DNA of 64,000 nucleotides from Planctomycetota bacterium (GCA_026386955.1 JAPLMQ010000295.1:23561-87560); one strand, 5' to 3'. Numbered from the stretch's first letter, positions 50,169 to 59,325 are shown. Notes: generated from the letters alone by a model not told the origin. A program made the numbers and translations.

Positions 50169-51329
50169 ATGCTCCGCCTCCTCCACACCGCCGACTGGCA
50201 GATGGGCATGATGGCCACGGGCCTGGGCCCCGCGGCCGCGCGCGTGCGGGCGGCCCGGCTCGACTCGCTGCGCAACCTCCTCGCCCTTGCCGCCGACCGC
50301 GAGGCGCAGGCGATCCTCGTCGCGGGCGACCTCTTCGAGGACAACCAGGTCGGGAGCACCGTCGTCGAGGGCGTGGTGGGCCTGCTCAACGACGCGACGC
50401 GCGTGCCGATCCACATCATTCCCGGCAACCACGACCCCTTCACGCGCGACAGCGTCTACCGCAGGCCCGTCTGGTCGCAGCTTCGCGGGCACATCAAGGT
50501 CCACACCACTTTCGAGCCGGTGCGCCTCGCCGCGGACGCCCTGCTCTTCCCCTGCCCGCTCGACCGCAAGTTCGGCATGGACGACCCGACGACGGCGATC
50601 CCCGTCCGAAACGGCGGCGCGGAGCTGCGCGTCGGCCTCGCCCACGGGACGATGCGCATCCGCCCGGGCGTGGGCGACGACTACTTCCCCATCGCGCTCG
50701 ACGCCGCGGATCGCCGGGGGCTCGACTACCTCGCCCTGGGCCACTGGCACTCGACGCTCGCCGCGGATGGCGTGGGCGCTGGCGCCGCTTCGGCCCGCGC
50801 CTGCTACAGCGGGACGCACGAGACCACGCGCTTCGGCGAGCGCGACAGCGGCAACGCCGTGCTGGTCACGCTCAACCGGCCCGGCGAGCCGCCCGCGATC
50901 GAGACCCTCCGCACCGGCGTTTTGCGCTGGACCGATCTCGAGATCGACCTCGACCGCCAGCCGATCGCCGATGCGGCCCGCACGCTGCGCGAGTGGCCCG
51001 AAGCCGAGCGCACGCTCTTGCGGCTGACGCTGCGCGGGGCGCTCCCGCCCCAGGCGAGCGCGGAGCTGCTGGCCCTGCGCGACTTGGCCCGCGAGCGCTT
51101 CGTCCACTGCGCCATCGACGAAAGCCAGATCCGCCCCGCCGACACGGGCGACGAGATCTTCACCACGCCCCACCTGCGCCAGACGGCCGAAGCGCTGCGC
51201 GCCCTCGCGTCGGGCGCCGCCCCCGGAATCGCCCCCGCCCCCGGACAGACGGCCCCCGCCGCCTCGCCGGAGGTCGCCCGTCGCGCGCTGCAGATCCTCC
51301 ACCAAGCCGCGTGGAGCGCCCGGGCATGA
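50169..51329 (+). CDS. sbcD: SbcD/Mre11-family DNA repair exonuclease subunit
   Basis: A 386-residue metallophosphoesterase with all phosphoesterase motifs: HTADWQMG, AGDLFEDNQ, GNHDP, LAHGTM and GHWHS. It should be the manganese-dependent nuclease of an SbcCD/Mre11-Rad50-like complex that processes DNA ends and hairpins. The C-terminal 150 residues include an acidic region and a Pro/Ala-rich tail (GAAPGIAPAPGQTAPAASPE). The stop overlaps the start of the ATPase gene by 4 bp (ATGA), so the two are coupled. A TATACT box lies about 40 bp upstream of the ATG. Confidence 0.9.
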   Translation: MLRLLHTADWQMGMMATGLGPAAARVRAARLDSLRNLLALAADREAQAILVAGDLFEDNQVGSTVVEGVVGLLNDATRVPIHIIPGNHDPFTRDSVYRRPVWSQLRGHIKVHTTFEPVRLAADALLFPCPLDRKFGMDDPTTAIPVRNGGAELRVGLAHGTMRIRPGVGDDYFPIALDAADRRGLDYLALGHWHSTLAADGVGAGAASARACYSGTHETTRFGERDSGNAVLVTLNRPGEPPAIETLRTGVLRWTDLEIDLDRQPIADAARTLREWPEAERTLLRLTLRGALPPQASAELLALRDLARERFVHCAIDESQIRPADTGDEIFTTPHLRQTAEALRALASGAAPGIAPAPGQTAPAASPEVARRALQILHQAAWSARA

Positions 51330-54097
51330 TCCTCCTGCGACTCGCGGTCGAAGACTGGAAAGGCCTGCGCGGGCGCGTCGAGCTCGGGCCGCTCAGCCCC
51401 GGGCTCAACCTCATCCACGGCCCCAACGAGACCGGCAAGAGCACGCTTCTCGACGCGCTTTGCCGCGGGTTCTTCGACCGCCACGGCTCCACCGGCGAGG
51501 AGATGAAGAAGCGCCAGACGTGGGGCACCAACCTGGGCCCGCGCGTCGAGATCGACTTCGAGGCCGGGGGCGGGCGCTATCGGCTGATCAAGAAGTTCCT
51601 CACCTCGCCCTCGTGCGAACTCTCGCGCTGGCGCGACGGGGCGTGGGAGAAATTCGACGAGGGGAAGAGCGCCGATGAACGGATCGTCGAGCTGGCTGCG
51701 GGCGAGTCGACCGGCAAGGGGATGACCAAGCCGGAGCACTGGGGCCTCGGGCAGGTGCTCTGGGCCCAGCAGGGGCAGGCCGCGGAGCTGGCGGTGGGCG
51801 ACCGCCAGCAGCTCCGCCTGCGCGAGGCGCTGAAGCTGACGATCGACGGCGCGCAGGGCGAGGCGGTGGAGCGCGCGGTCTTCGAGCGCTACGACGAGTC
51901 CTACAGCCCGGGCGGGAAGCTGCGAGGCGGACAGCAGAACATGGCGGCCGTGCTGCGGCTGGCGGAGGAATCGGCGGCGGCGGATGCGACGGTCAAGGAG
52001 ATCGAGGAGCGCATGCGGGCGATCGAGCAGGCGAGCCACGACCTCGCCAATGCCGAGGCCGAGAACGAGGCGACGAAGGCCCAATCGCTCGTCACGCAAA
52101 CGGAGCTGGTTCAGCAGCGGGCGAAATTGGCCGAGCTGACCGCGCGGCAACTGGCCTACGCCGAGCTGGAAACCGCGCAGGCCAAGGCGAGCGAGCGATG
52201 GGAAAGCCTCAACGGCCAGGTCCATCGGATCGCCGCCGCCGACGCGGCGATCCTCGCGGCCCAAGCGGCGGCCGACTCCTCGCGCCTGAAGGGCGAACAA
52301 GCCGCCGCCGCCCGCGCCGGCGCGGAGAGCGCGCTCAACGCCGCGAAGGCCGAGCAGGAGGCGAGGAGCGCGGAGGTCGAGGCGTGCGAGAAGGCGCAGG
52401 CCGGCGCCGAGCGGATCGTGCGGTGGCTCGAGGTCCGGCGGCAGGCGGAGGCGGCGGAACGGCAGGCCGAGCAGGCCCGGGCGCGGGCCAAGGCGGTCGC
52501 CGACGCGCGGAACGACCTGACGTCGCTCGCGGCCCCGAGCGCCCGCGAGATCGAGGCCCTGCGCAAGCTGCACCGCCAGGTCGGCGACAAGCGGGCGGAG
52601 CTGGCCGCGGCGTCGCTGCGCGTGCGCATCGAGCCGGCGAAGCCGTTGAATATCGCCACCCGCGTCGACGAGGCCGAGAGCCCCGCGGCGACGCTGGACC
52701 GCCCACTCGAACTCTCGGCCGTGGGCGCCGCGGAGCTCGTCATCGAAGGCGTGGGGCGGATTGTCATCCGGGCCGGGGCATCCGATGCCGTCGCCCTCGC
52801 CGCGGAATTGGCGAAGCTCGAACGGACGTGGCGCGAGAAGACGGCCGCGTTCATCGACGCCGCCCCCGGCACCCCCGGAAGCCCCGGCAACTCTGGAAAT
52901 CCCCTGCCGCCCGCCGACCTCGCGCCGCTCGAAGCCTTGGCCGCCCGCCGCGCCGCCGCCGAACAGCGCCTGACGACGCTCGAGCAGCAGCCCGCGTCGA
53001 CGCCCGCCGACGTCGCCTCGCTGGAGCAGGCCGTGCGCGAGGCTCGCGCGACCCAACAGGCTCTGATCGCGGAAGAGCCGGCCCTTGCGTCAGGCGAATT
53101 CACGCCCGACGGCGCCCGTGCCGATCTTGCCTCGGCCAAGGCGCGCGTCGCCGCCGCCAAGGCCCGGCTCGCCAGCGCGGCCAACTTCGTCAAGGAACAA
53201 GCGAAGCTGCACGAGGCCGCCCGCAACCGGGCCGAAGAGGCCGGGCGCGATCGCGCGGTCCACGCCGCGATGCTCGAGACGAAGACGAACGAGGCCGCCG
53301 CCCTGCGCCAGGTCGACGGCCAGACCGACGCGCAGCGGCGCGAGGCCTTGCACGCCGCGCTGACCGCGCTCGACCAGGCCAGGCAGCGCCTCGCCGCCGC
53401 AGAGCGGCCGCCGGTCGAATCGCTCCGCCGCGACATCGAACTGCTTGAAAAACAAGAGAGAGCGCAGAACACCTCACTGCAGATCCAAGGAAATGATCTT
53501 GGCCGCCTGCGCAAGACCGTCGACGACGCCGGCGGCGAGGGGCTCTATTCGCGCCTCGCCGAGGCGACGGAGAAGGCCGAGGACCTGCGGGCCCGGCAGC
53601 GCGAGGCCGAGCTCGACGCCGCCGCGGTCAAGCTGCTCCACGAGACGCTGCAGTCGCGCAAGCGCGAGACGCTCGACGCCCTGCTGCTGCCCGTCCGGCT
53701 CGCGGTCGAGACGCAGTTCGGGGAACTCGTCGGCCCGCGCTATTCCCGCGTGGAGTTCGACGACCGCCTCGCGCCTTCGGGCGTCCGCCCCGCGGGGCGC
53801 GACGTCGAGGCCCCGGCCGACGCGCTCTCCTTCGGCACGCGCGAGCAGCTCATGCTCCTGGTCCGCCTCGCCCTGGCCCGGCTGCTGGGGCGCGAGGGCG
53901 AGCGGCAATGCGTCATCCTCGACGACCCGCTGGTCAACGCCGACCGCGCCCGCCAGCGCTCGGCCCTGCGCATCCTCCGGCAGGCGGGCAGCGACGCGCA
54001 GATCCTCGTGCTCACCTGCGACCCCTCCGCCTACGACGGGCTGGAGGGCGCCGCCAAGTTCGACTTGGCGGCGATCGCCAAGGCCGCCCGCGGTTGA
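51326..54097 (+). CDS. sbcC: SbcC/Rad50-like (YhaN-type) coiled-coil ATPase
   Basis: A 923-residue SMC-like ATPase, partner of the preceding nuclease. Walker A is GPNETGKST at 32-40 and the C-terminal Walker B with D-loop is CVILDDPLVNADRARQ. A Q-loop-like QVLWAQQGQ lies near residue 145. The middle (about 200-760) is Ala/Glu/Gln/Arg-rich coiled coil. No CxxC zinc hook is present: the few cysteines are isolated, so the apex differs from classical SbcC/Rad50 and is more like YhaN. A collagen-like insert (PGTPGSPGNSGNPLPP) interrupts the coil near residue 515 and may be the turn of the hairpin. It starts by 4-bp overlap with sbcD. Confidence 0.88.
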   Translation: MILLRLAVEDWKGLRGRVELGPLSPGLNLIHGPNETGKSTLLDALCRGFFDRHGSTGEEMKKRQTWGTNLGPRVEIDFEAGGGRYRLIKKFLTSPSCELSRWRDGAWEKFDEGKSADERIVELAAGESTGKGMTKPEHWGLGQVLWAQQGQAAELAVGDRQQLRLREALKLTIDGAQGEAVERAVFERYDESYSPGGKLRGGQQNMAAVLRLAEESAAADATVKEIEERMRAIEQASHDLANAEAENEATKAQSLVTQTELVQQRAKLAELTARQLAYAELETAQAKASERWESLNGQVHRIAAADAAILAAQAAADSSRLKGEQAAAARAGAESALNAAKAEQEARSAEVEACEKAQAGAERIVRWLEVRRQAEAAERQAEQARARAKAVADARNDLTSLAAPSAREIEALRKLHRQVGDKRAELAAASLRVRIEPAKPLNIATRVDEAESPAATLDRPLELSAVGAAELVIEGVGRIVIRAGASDAVALAAELAKLERTWREKTAAFIDAAPGTPGSPGNSGNPLPPADLAPLEALAARRAAAEQRLTTLEQQPASTPADVASLEQAVREARATQQALIAEEPALASGEFTPDGARADLASAKARVAAAKARLASAANFVKEQAKLHEAARNRAEEAGRDRAVHAAMLETKTNEAAALRQVDGQTDAQRREALHAALTALDQARQRLAAAERPPVESLRRDIELLEKQERAQNTSLQIQGNDLGRLRKTVDDAGGEGLYSRLAEATEKAEDLRARQREAELDAAAVKLLHETLQSRKRETLDALLLPVRLAVETQFGELVGPRYSRVEFDDRLAPSGVRPAGRDVEAPADALSFGTREQLMLLVRLALARLLGREGERQCVILDDPLVNADRARQRSALRILRQAGSDAQILVLTCDPSAYDGLEGAAKFDLAAIAKAARG

Positions 54098-54183
54098 GCG
54101 GCGGTATGCTATTTTCGTCCGCGTCCACCCGTCGCGCTTCCACCCACGCCCCGCCCGGCGTCCACCCTTTCGCGAGGCCCTCC

Positions 54184-55188
54184 ATGAAAGCCATCAAGCT
54201 CCTCGGCCACAGCAAGCTCCGCATCGAGGATGTCCCCGACCCCGTCCCCGACGACCAGTCCGTCATCGTCAAGGTCCGCGCCACCGGCGTCTGCGGGAGC
54301 GAGCTGCACGGCTTCAAGGGCGACGCCAGCCACATCGGCGCCACGCTCAACGGCGGGCACGAGGTCGTCGGCGAGATCGCCTGGGCCCCCAAGGGCTCGG
54401 CCTTCAAGCCGGGCATGCGCGTCGGGGCCCGCGTCGTGCAGGGCTGCGGCCAATGCAACTTCTGCCGCCAGGGCGACGAGACCGCCTGCGAGCAGAAGAA
54501 ATACTACGCCGCCGACGGCCACGCGGAGCTCTTCAAGCTCGGTCTGCAAGGCGTGCACGTATTGCCCGACGACGTCGATTGGCCGGCGGCGGTGCTGCTC
54601 AGCGGCGACGGGCTGGGCGTGCCGGTGCGCTGCGCCCGCCGATTGGGCGACACCGCGGGCAAGAAGGTCGTCGTGCTCGGGCTCGGGCCGGTGGGCTTGA
54701 GCTGCGTGGTGGTGCAGGCCTTCCGCGGCGCGGAGGTCTGCGGGGCCGACGTCTCGCCCTACCGCGTGAAGCTCGCGAAGGAGCTGGGGGCGAAGGAGGC
54801 GGTCAACGTCGCCAGCGAGTCGATCCAGCAGCGCGTGGCGGAATGGACCAAGGGGCAGGGGGCCGACATCGTCATCCTCTGCGTCGCCCGGGCGGAGTCG
54901 ATGGCGCTGGCCTTCGAGCTGGTCCGCCGGCACGGCACGGTCTTCCAGGTCGCGGAGCTGCAGGAGGCCAACATGAAGCTGGGCGACTGGTTCCTCCGCA
55001 AGGAGGCCTTCCTCACCGGCTCGTGGTACTACACCAGCTCCGACTGGCCCTTGATGCTGCAGATGCACCGCGCGGGCCTGCCCTACGCGAAGCTGGTCAC
55101 GCACGTGATGCCGCTCGCCAAGGCGCAGGAGGCGTACGACGTCTTCGTCGCGGGCGAGACGGGCAAGGTCGTGCTGCGCGAGTCGTGA
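54184..55188 (+). CDS. Zinc-dependent medium-chain alcohol/sugar dehydrogenase
   Basis: A 334-residue MDR-family dehydrogenase. The catalytic-zinc ligands are in TGVCGSELHGFKGD and GHEVVGEI, the structural-zinc Cys lobe is CGQCNFCRQGDETACEQK, and the Rossmann motif is VLGLGPVGLS. Family members oxidise sugar alcohols, L-idonate, galactitol, threonine or similar substrates with NAD(P). The gene is followed 60 bp later by a Gfo/Idh/MocA oxidoreductase, and this pairing suggests a shared carbohydrate pathway. The ATG at 54184 follows the family N-terminus (MKAIKLLGHSKLRIEDVPDP). A TATGCT box lies near 54106. Confidence 0.9.
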   Translation: MKAIKLLGHSKLRIEDVPDPVPDDQSVIVKVRATGVCGSELHGFKGDASHIGATLNGGHEVVGEIAWAPKGSAFKPGMRVGARVVQGCGQCNFCRQGDETACEQKKYYAADGHAELFKLGLQGVHVLPDDVDWPAAVLLSGDGLGVPVRCARRLGDTAGKKVVVLGLGPVGLSCVVVQAFRGAEVCGADVSPYRVKLAKELGAKEAVNVASESIQQRVAEWTKGQGADIVILCVARAESMALAFELVRRHGTVFQVAELQEANMKLGDWFLRKEAFLTGSWYYTSSDWPLMLQMHRAGLPYAKLVTHVMPLAKAQEAYDVFVAGETGKVVLRES

Positions 55189-55248
55189 GACGGGGCGCGC
55201 GGCGTCCTGAGGCTTCACATTCCAACATCTCCCCTTCGGAGCCCACTC

Positions 55249-56253
55249 ATGTCCACCAAGACCAAGCTCGGCGTCGCCATCGACGGCACGCGCTGGGGCA
55301 GTGTCCACGCCCGCGCGATCGCCGACTCGGAGCACGCCACGCTCCGCGGCTTCTGGAGCCGGACCGAGGGCGACGCCGCCCGCGCCCTGGCGAAGCAATA
55401 CGGCGTGCCGCTCTACACCGACCACGGCAAGATGCTGCGCGAGCTCAAGCCCGACGTGGTCACCGTCGCCGTGCCCGAGGCCGCCCACGCGGGGCTGACG
55501 CTCGAGGCCCTCGACGCGGGGGCCCATGTCTACTGCGAGAAGGTGATCGCCGACGACCGCGACGCCGCGCGGCAGATGGTCGCGCGGGCGGCAAAGGTCG
55601 GCCGCCGGCTGAACGTGGGCTACAACTACCGCTACAGCCCGTCCTGCCGCTACCTCCGCCAGGCGCTCGAGGCCGGGAAGCTCGGGCAGCCGCTCTTCGC
55701 GCAGCTGCGGGCCTTCACCTGGTGCATCCACCACATGACCGACTACGCGGGCAGCCTGCTGGGCAAGCCCCGGCGGGCGGTGGCGGTCTTCGACCGCGAG
55801 CCGCTGCCCGGGCAGCCGCACATCTCCGCGCCGGCGCTGGCCTTCCCGACCTTCGTCTACGCCGCCTTCACGCGCAAGGCCTACATGGTCGAGTACGAGT
55901 CGGGCGCGATCCTCATGGCCGCCGCGACCGACTACGCCCCGATCGAGGAGCCGGGCGCGACCTTCCTGGTCCAGGGCTCGCGCGGGCGGGCCGAGCTCGA
56001 CGACCTCACCGGCTGCGTGACGCTCCACGGGCAGGGGCGCGAGTCGACGCTCTACCGCCCCTCGCAGATCTGCGACAAGATCGGCCTGCGCGAGAACGCG
56101 ATCGCAGCCGTGCAGGACTTCGTCCGCGCTGTCGCCGCCGACGAGCCCACGCCGATCCCCGGCGAGCAGGGCCTGGCGATGCTCTGCCTCGAGCAGGCGA
56201 TCCTCCGCTCGGCGAAGTCGAAGCGGTGGGAAGATGTCGAGCTCGCGCCGTGA
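55249..56253 (+). CDS. Gfo/Idh/MocA-family oxidoreductase
   Basis: A 334-residue NAD(P)-dependent oxidoreductase. The N-terminal Rossmann part has GVAIDGTRWGSVHARAIADS in place of the classical Gly-rich loop, then VVTVAVPEAAHAG. The motif YCEKVIADDRDAARQMV carries the usual catalytic Lys (EK) of the family. The C-terminal alpha/beta domain includes GYNYRYSPSCRYLRQALEAG. Likely substrates are sugars or inositols. The first loop (IDGTRWG) is atypical, so cofactor preference may differ. It is probably co-transcribed with the preceding dehydrogenase. Confidence 0.9.
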   Translation: MSTKTKLGVAIDGTRWGSVHARAIADSEHATLRGFWSRTEGDAARALAKQYGVPLYTDHGKMLRELKPDVVTVAVPEAAHAGLTLEALDAGAHVYCEKVIADDRDAARQMVARAAKVGRRLNVGYNYRYSPSCRYLRQALEAGKLGQPLFAQLRAFTWCIHHMTDYAGSLLGKPRRAVAVFDREPLPGQPHISAPALAFPTFVYAAFTRKAYMVEYESGAILMAAATDYAPIEEPGATFLVQGSRGRAELDDLTGCVTLHGQGRESTLYRPSQICDKIGLRENAIAAVQDFVRAVAADEPTPIPGEQGLAMLCLEQAILRSAKSKRWEDVELAP

Positions 56254-56298
56254 GAGCGGGCTTCTTGCCTCGCGCCGATTTTGCGGGCGACTGAGCGA

Positions 56299-56503
56299 TT
56301 GTTAGCCGGAAGCGCAAGCGACGGGACGGGGGTGCCGCAATCGACTGCAGCGCTGGAGTATGCGGCCAATCGGCGAAAGTCGCGGGGATGTCGTCGTTGC
56401 TGAAATGGCGGACAAGGCACTGCGCTGATGAACCCGGGGCATGCTCCGGCGCAGCAGTAAATTGTTCGATCCCCGTCCCGTCGCTTGCGCTTCCGGCCAA
56501 CAA
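56299..56503. repeat. Family B inverted-repeat element, copy 3 (205 bp)
   Basis: Left end TTGTTAGCCGGAAGCGCAAG onward; the right end is its near-exact reverse complement, with one change (GGCCAACAA). The core is unrelated to the core at 38330-38525 apart from the ends. It begins 45 bp after the Gfo/Idh/MocA stop and occupies most of the 340-bp gap before the hydroxylase gene. Confidence 0.88.
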
Positions 56504-56593
56504 TTCAACGCAATCCCATCCGCGCCTGTAACCCTCCCGCCTCCCAGCCGCACTCACCTCCGGATCGCCGCGCCGCGCGACGGAGGCCTTTCC

Positions 56594-57406
56594 ATGCTGC
56601 GAGCCTACCTCGGCCTTCTCATCGTCCTTCCGCTGCTCGGGCTCGTCTTCTCGCTGCTCGCGCGGCGATGGCCGGCCGCGCCGGGGCAGGCCGTCTTCCG
56701 CCGGCTTTGGCGCACCGACCTGGCCTACTGGCTCCTCAGCCCCGTGCTCGCCCGCGGCGCGACGCACGCCGCGCTGGTCGTCGTCCTCGTCCCGCTGGTC
56801 CTCCTGCTCTACCGCACGCTCGACGACGCGCAACTCACCGGCTTCGGCCCGCTCGCCGCCCAGCCGCTCGCGCTGCAGGCGATCGAGGTCCTCCTCTTGG
56901 GCGACTTCGCGGGCTACTGGTCGCACCGTCTTTTTCACAGGCGCAGGCTCTGGCGGTTCCACGCCGTGCACCACAGCGCCGAGGAGCTCGACTGGCTGGC
57001 CAGCGCCCGCGTCCATCCGTTGAACGAGATCATCTCGCGCGTCCTCGCAGCCGTGCCGCTCGTCTCTCTGGGCTTCCATCCCAAGGTCCTCGCCGGCTAC
57101 GCGCCGTTCCTCACGTTCTACGCCGTCTTCCTCCACGCCAACCTCCGCTGGGACTTCGGCCCGCTGCGGGCGGTGCTCGCGAGCCCGGCCTTCCACCGCT
57201 GGCACCACAGCCGCGAGCCCGAGGCCCGCGACAAGAACTTCGCCGGGTTCTTCCCCGTGTGGGACGTGATCTTCGGCACGTACCACCTGCCGCGCGGGCG
57301 CTGGCCGGTCGACCTGGGCGTCGACGACGCGGTGCCCGCGGGGATCTGGCGGCAGTTGGCGTTTCCGTTTCAAGCAAAGCCGCCGACGGAGCAACCAGGC
57401 GCATGA
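56594..57406 (+). CDS. Fatty acid hydroxylase / sterol desaturase-superfamily membrane protein
   Basis: A 270-residue integral membrane di-iron protein. The histidine clusters are complete: SHRLFHRR, FHAVHHSAEELDW, HPLNE, HANLRWDFG and FHRWHHSRE. Four membrane segments are apparent (for example ALVVVLVPLVLLLYR). It should hydroxylate or desaturate a lipid; bacterial relatives act on sterols, fatty acids or ether lipids. The ATG at 56594 has a CGGAGG ribosome-binding site 7 bases upstream; the longer frame runs into the family B repeat. Confidence 0.9.
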   Translation: MLRAYLGLLIVLPLLGLVFSLLARRWPAAPGQAVFRRLWRTDLAYWLLSPVLARGATHAALVVVLVPLVLLLYRTLDDAQLTGFGPLAAQPLALQAIEVLLLGDFAGYWSHRLFHRRRLWRFHAVHHSAEELDWLASARVHPLNEIISRVLAAVPLVSLGFHPKVLAGYAPFLTFYAVFLHANLRWDFGPLRAVLASPAFHRWHHSREPEARDKNFAGFFPVWDVIFGTYHLPRGRWPVDLGVDDAVPAGIWRQLAFPFQAKPPTEQPGA

Positions 57407-57440
57407 GCCCGATTTTTGCTGATCCCTGCGGGAACAATGC

Positions 57441-57470
57441 GAAGACCGCCTGAAGGCGGAACTCCGAACC
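57441..57470. repeat. Family C half element
   Basis: GAAGACCGCCTGAAGGCGGA followed by ACTCCGAACC, the reverse complement of the left arm at 36769 with one missing base. It forms a hairpin (CCGCC TGAA GGCGG) 35 bp after the hydroxylase stop. Confidence 0.65.
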
Positions 57471-57567
57471 AAAGGCCGCCTCGCGACAATCCGGCCTCAA
57501 TCTTGATGTCCGTCCGCGGCCAATCGCGGCATAATGGGCTCCGCATCTCCGCACCGGAGCCCCCCCC

Positions 57568-59286
57568 ATGGCCATCCGCGTTTCAATCGTCACGCCTGCT
57601 TCGCCCGACCCCGCTGTTTCCGCCGCCGCCGCGGTGCTGGAGCGGCAGATCCGCCAGCGGTGCGCCGCGATGGTGTCGATCGTCGCGACCGCTCCCGGAA
57701 CGGCGACAGCGATCGAGGCCGCCCAAGCCGTCATCCGCCTCGAACTTCGCGCCGGCATCGGCGTCGAGGGCTTCGCCATCGAGGATGGCCAGGCCGACGG
57801 CCGCCCATGCCTCGTCGTCGCCGGCAACGACCGGCTCGGCCTGCTCTACGGCGTGGGCAAGCTCCTGCGCGACGCGACGTGGAGCGAGGAGGCCTTCGCG
57901 CCCGGCGCGTGGCGCGGGAAGTCGGTCCCCGTCGGCACCGTGCGCGGGATCTACCTCGCCTCGCACATGATGAATTTCTACGAGGCCGCCCCGCCCGAGG
58001 CCCTGCACCGCTACATCGAGGAGATGGCCCTCTGGGGCACCAACGCGGTGATCCTCCATTGCCCGCTGGGCACCGAGGACCCGGCCGCCCCGTCGATGCA
58101 CAAGAACCTCGAGAAGTACCGCGGCATGATGCGCCTCGCCCGCTCGATGGGGCTGCGCACCGGCTTCCTCCTCGAGCCCAACGTCGGACGCGAGGACATC
58201 CCGCCCGAGATCCGCTACTCGCCCTACCCCGACGACCTGAAGAAGCGCGGCGACGCGGGCATGAAGGTCTGCCCCTCCAAGCCTGCTGGCCGGCAGTGGC
58301 TGCTCGACGCGTGGACGAAATTGTTGGCGAACTTCGACGACCTCCCGCCCGACTTCATCGGCCTCTTCCCCTACGACGCGGGCGGCTGCGGCTGCGCCGA
58401 ATGCTGGCCGTGGGGCTCGCGCGGGTTCCTCTCCATCTCGCGCGCCTTCGCGGAGATCGCCCGTCAGAAGTTCCCGGCCTGCCGCTTCGTCCTCAGCGCC
58501 TGGATGTTCGACATGCCTCCGTGCGGCGAGTGGGAAGGGCTCGCCCGCGAGTTCGCAAACGGGGCGGCGCCGATCGACTTCATCATGGCCGACGACGACG
58601 AGGATTTCCCGCACCACCCGCTGGAGAAGGGCGTGCCGGGCGGGCTGCCGCTGCTGAACTTCCCGGAGATCACGATGTGGGGCATGTGGCCCTGGGGCGG
58701 CTACGGGGCGAACCCGCTGCCCGCGCGGTTCCAGCGGCTATGGGGCCAGGTGCGCGGGAAGGTCGCGGGCGGGTTCCCCTATTCCGAGGGCATCTGGGAC
58801 GACATCAACAAGGCGATCGTCGCGCAGTTCTACTGGGATCCGAATCGGCCCGCCGCGGAGACGCTCGCGGAATACGCCCGCTACGAGTACGGGCCCGAAT
58901 CGGTCGACGACGTGCTCGCGGCCGTGGCGATCCTGGAGCGGACGCAGGTCGGCAAGTGGCAGGCCCAGCTTCAGGGCCAAGGCCCGTCGCCCGACGCGTT
59001 CGACCACCTGCAGCGGGCCGCAGGGAGGATGACGCCGCGGGCCCGGGCCGGGTGGCGCTGGCGCATCCTCTTCCTCCGCAGCCAGCTCGACCGCCTCCGG
59101 CTCAACAGCGAGCACCGCTTCCTGGGCGAGCACTGGCCGACGCCTGCCTGCGTGCCGCTGCTGAAGGAGTTGATCGAGATCTACCACGGGCAGGGGGCGG
59201 CGAACGCGGTGCGGCCGCCGCTGTTGGCGCGGCTGGCGCAAGCGGACGGGAAGCTGCCGGCGCCGGAGTCGGCGGCGAGGAGGTGA
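57568..59286 (+). CDS. GH20/GH67-like glycosidase-family protein
   Basis: A 572-residue cytoplasmic-looking protein. The N-terminal 110 residues resemble the non-catalytic alpha/beta domain of beta-hexosaminidases and alpha-glucuronidases, ending GLLYGVGKLLRDATW. A TIM-barrel-like part starts VRGIYLASHMMNFYEAAPPE, with ALWGTNAVILHCP and later FIGLFPYDAGGCGCAEC and YSEGIWDDINKAI. The acidic pairs in ADDDEDFPHH and SEGIWDD are candidate catalytic residues, but this is inference. Likely targets are uronic-acid or amino-sugar oligosaccharides. A CATAAT box lies just upstream (about 57530). Confidence 0.65.
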   Translation: MAIRVSIVTPASPDPAVSAAAAVLERQIRQRCAAMVSIVATAPGTATAIEAAQAVIRLELRAGIGVEGFAIEDGQADGRPCLVVAGNDRLGLLYGVGKLLRDATWSEEAFAPGAWRGKSVPVGTVRGIYLASHMMNFYEAAPPEALHRYIEEMALWGTNAVILHCPLGTEDPAAPSMHKNLEKYRGMMRLARSMGLRTGFLLEPNVGREDIPPEIRYSPYPDDLKKRGDAGMKVCPSKPAGRQWLLDAWTKLLANFDDLPPDFIGLFPYDAGGCGCAECWPWGSRGFLSISRAFAEIARQKFPACRFVLSAWMFDMPPCGEWEGLAREFANGAAPIDFIMADDDEDFPHHPLEKGVPGGLPLLNFPEITMWGMWPWGGYGANPLPARFQRLWGQVRGKVAGGFPYSEGIWDDINKAIVAQFYWDPNRPAAETLAEYARYEYGPESVDDVLAAVAILERTQVGKWQAQLQGQGPSPDAFDHLQRAAGRMTPRARAGWRWRILFLRSQLDRLRLNSEHRFLGEHWPTPACVPLLKELIEIYHGQGAANAVRPPLLARLAQADGKLPAPESAARR

Positions 59287-59325
59287 GGACGTGGTGTTGT
59301 ATTTCGTGCAATTCGAGGGGGTTGA

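Noticed and set aside
50001..50443. N-terminal extension of the PcRGLX-like protein up to 50443
   Set aside because: The extra frame is antisense to the SbcD-like gene and has Arg/Ser-rich shadow composition; the family N-terminus is found at 50001 in another frame.
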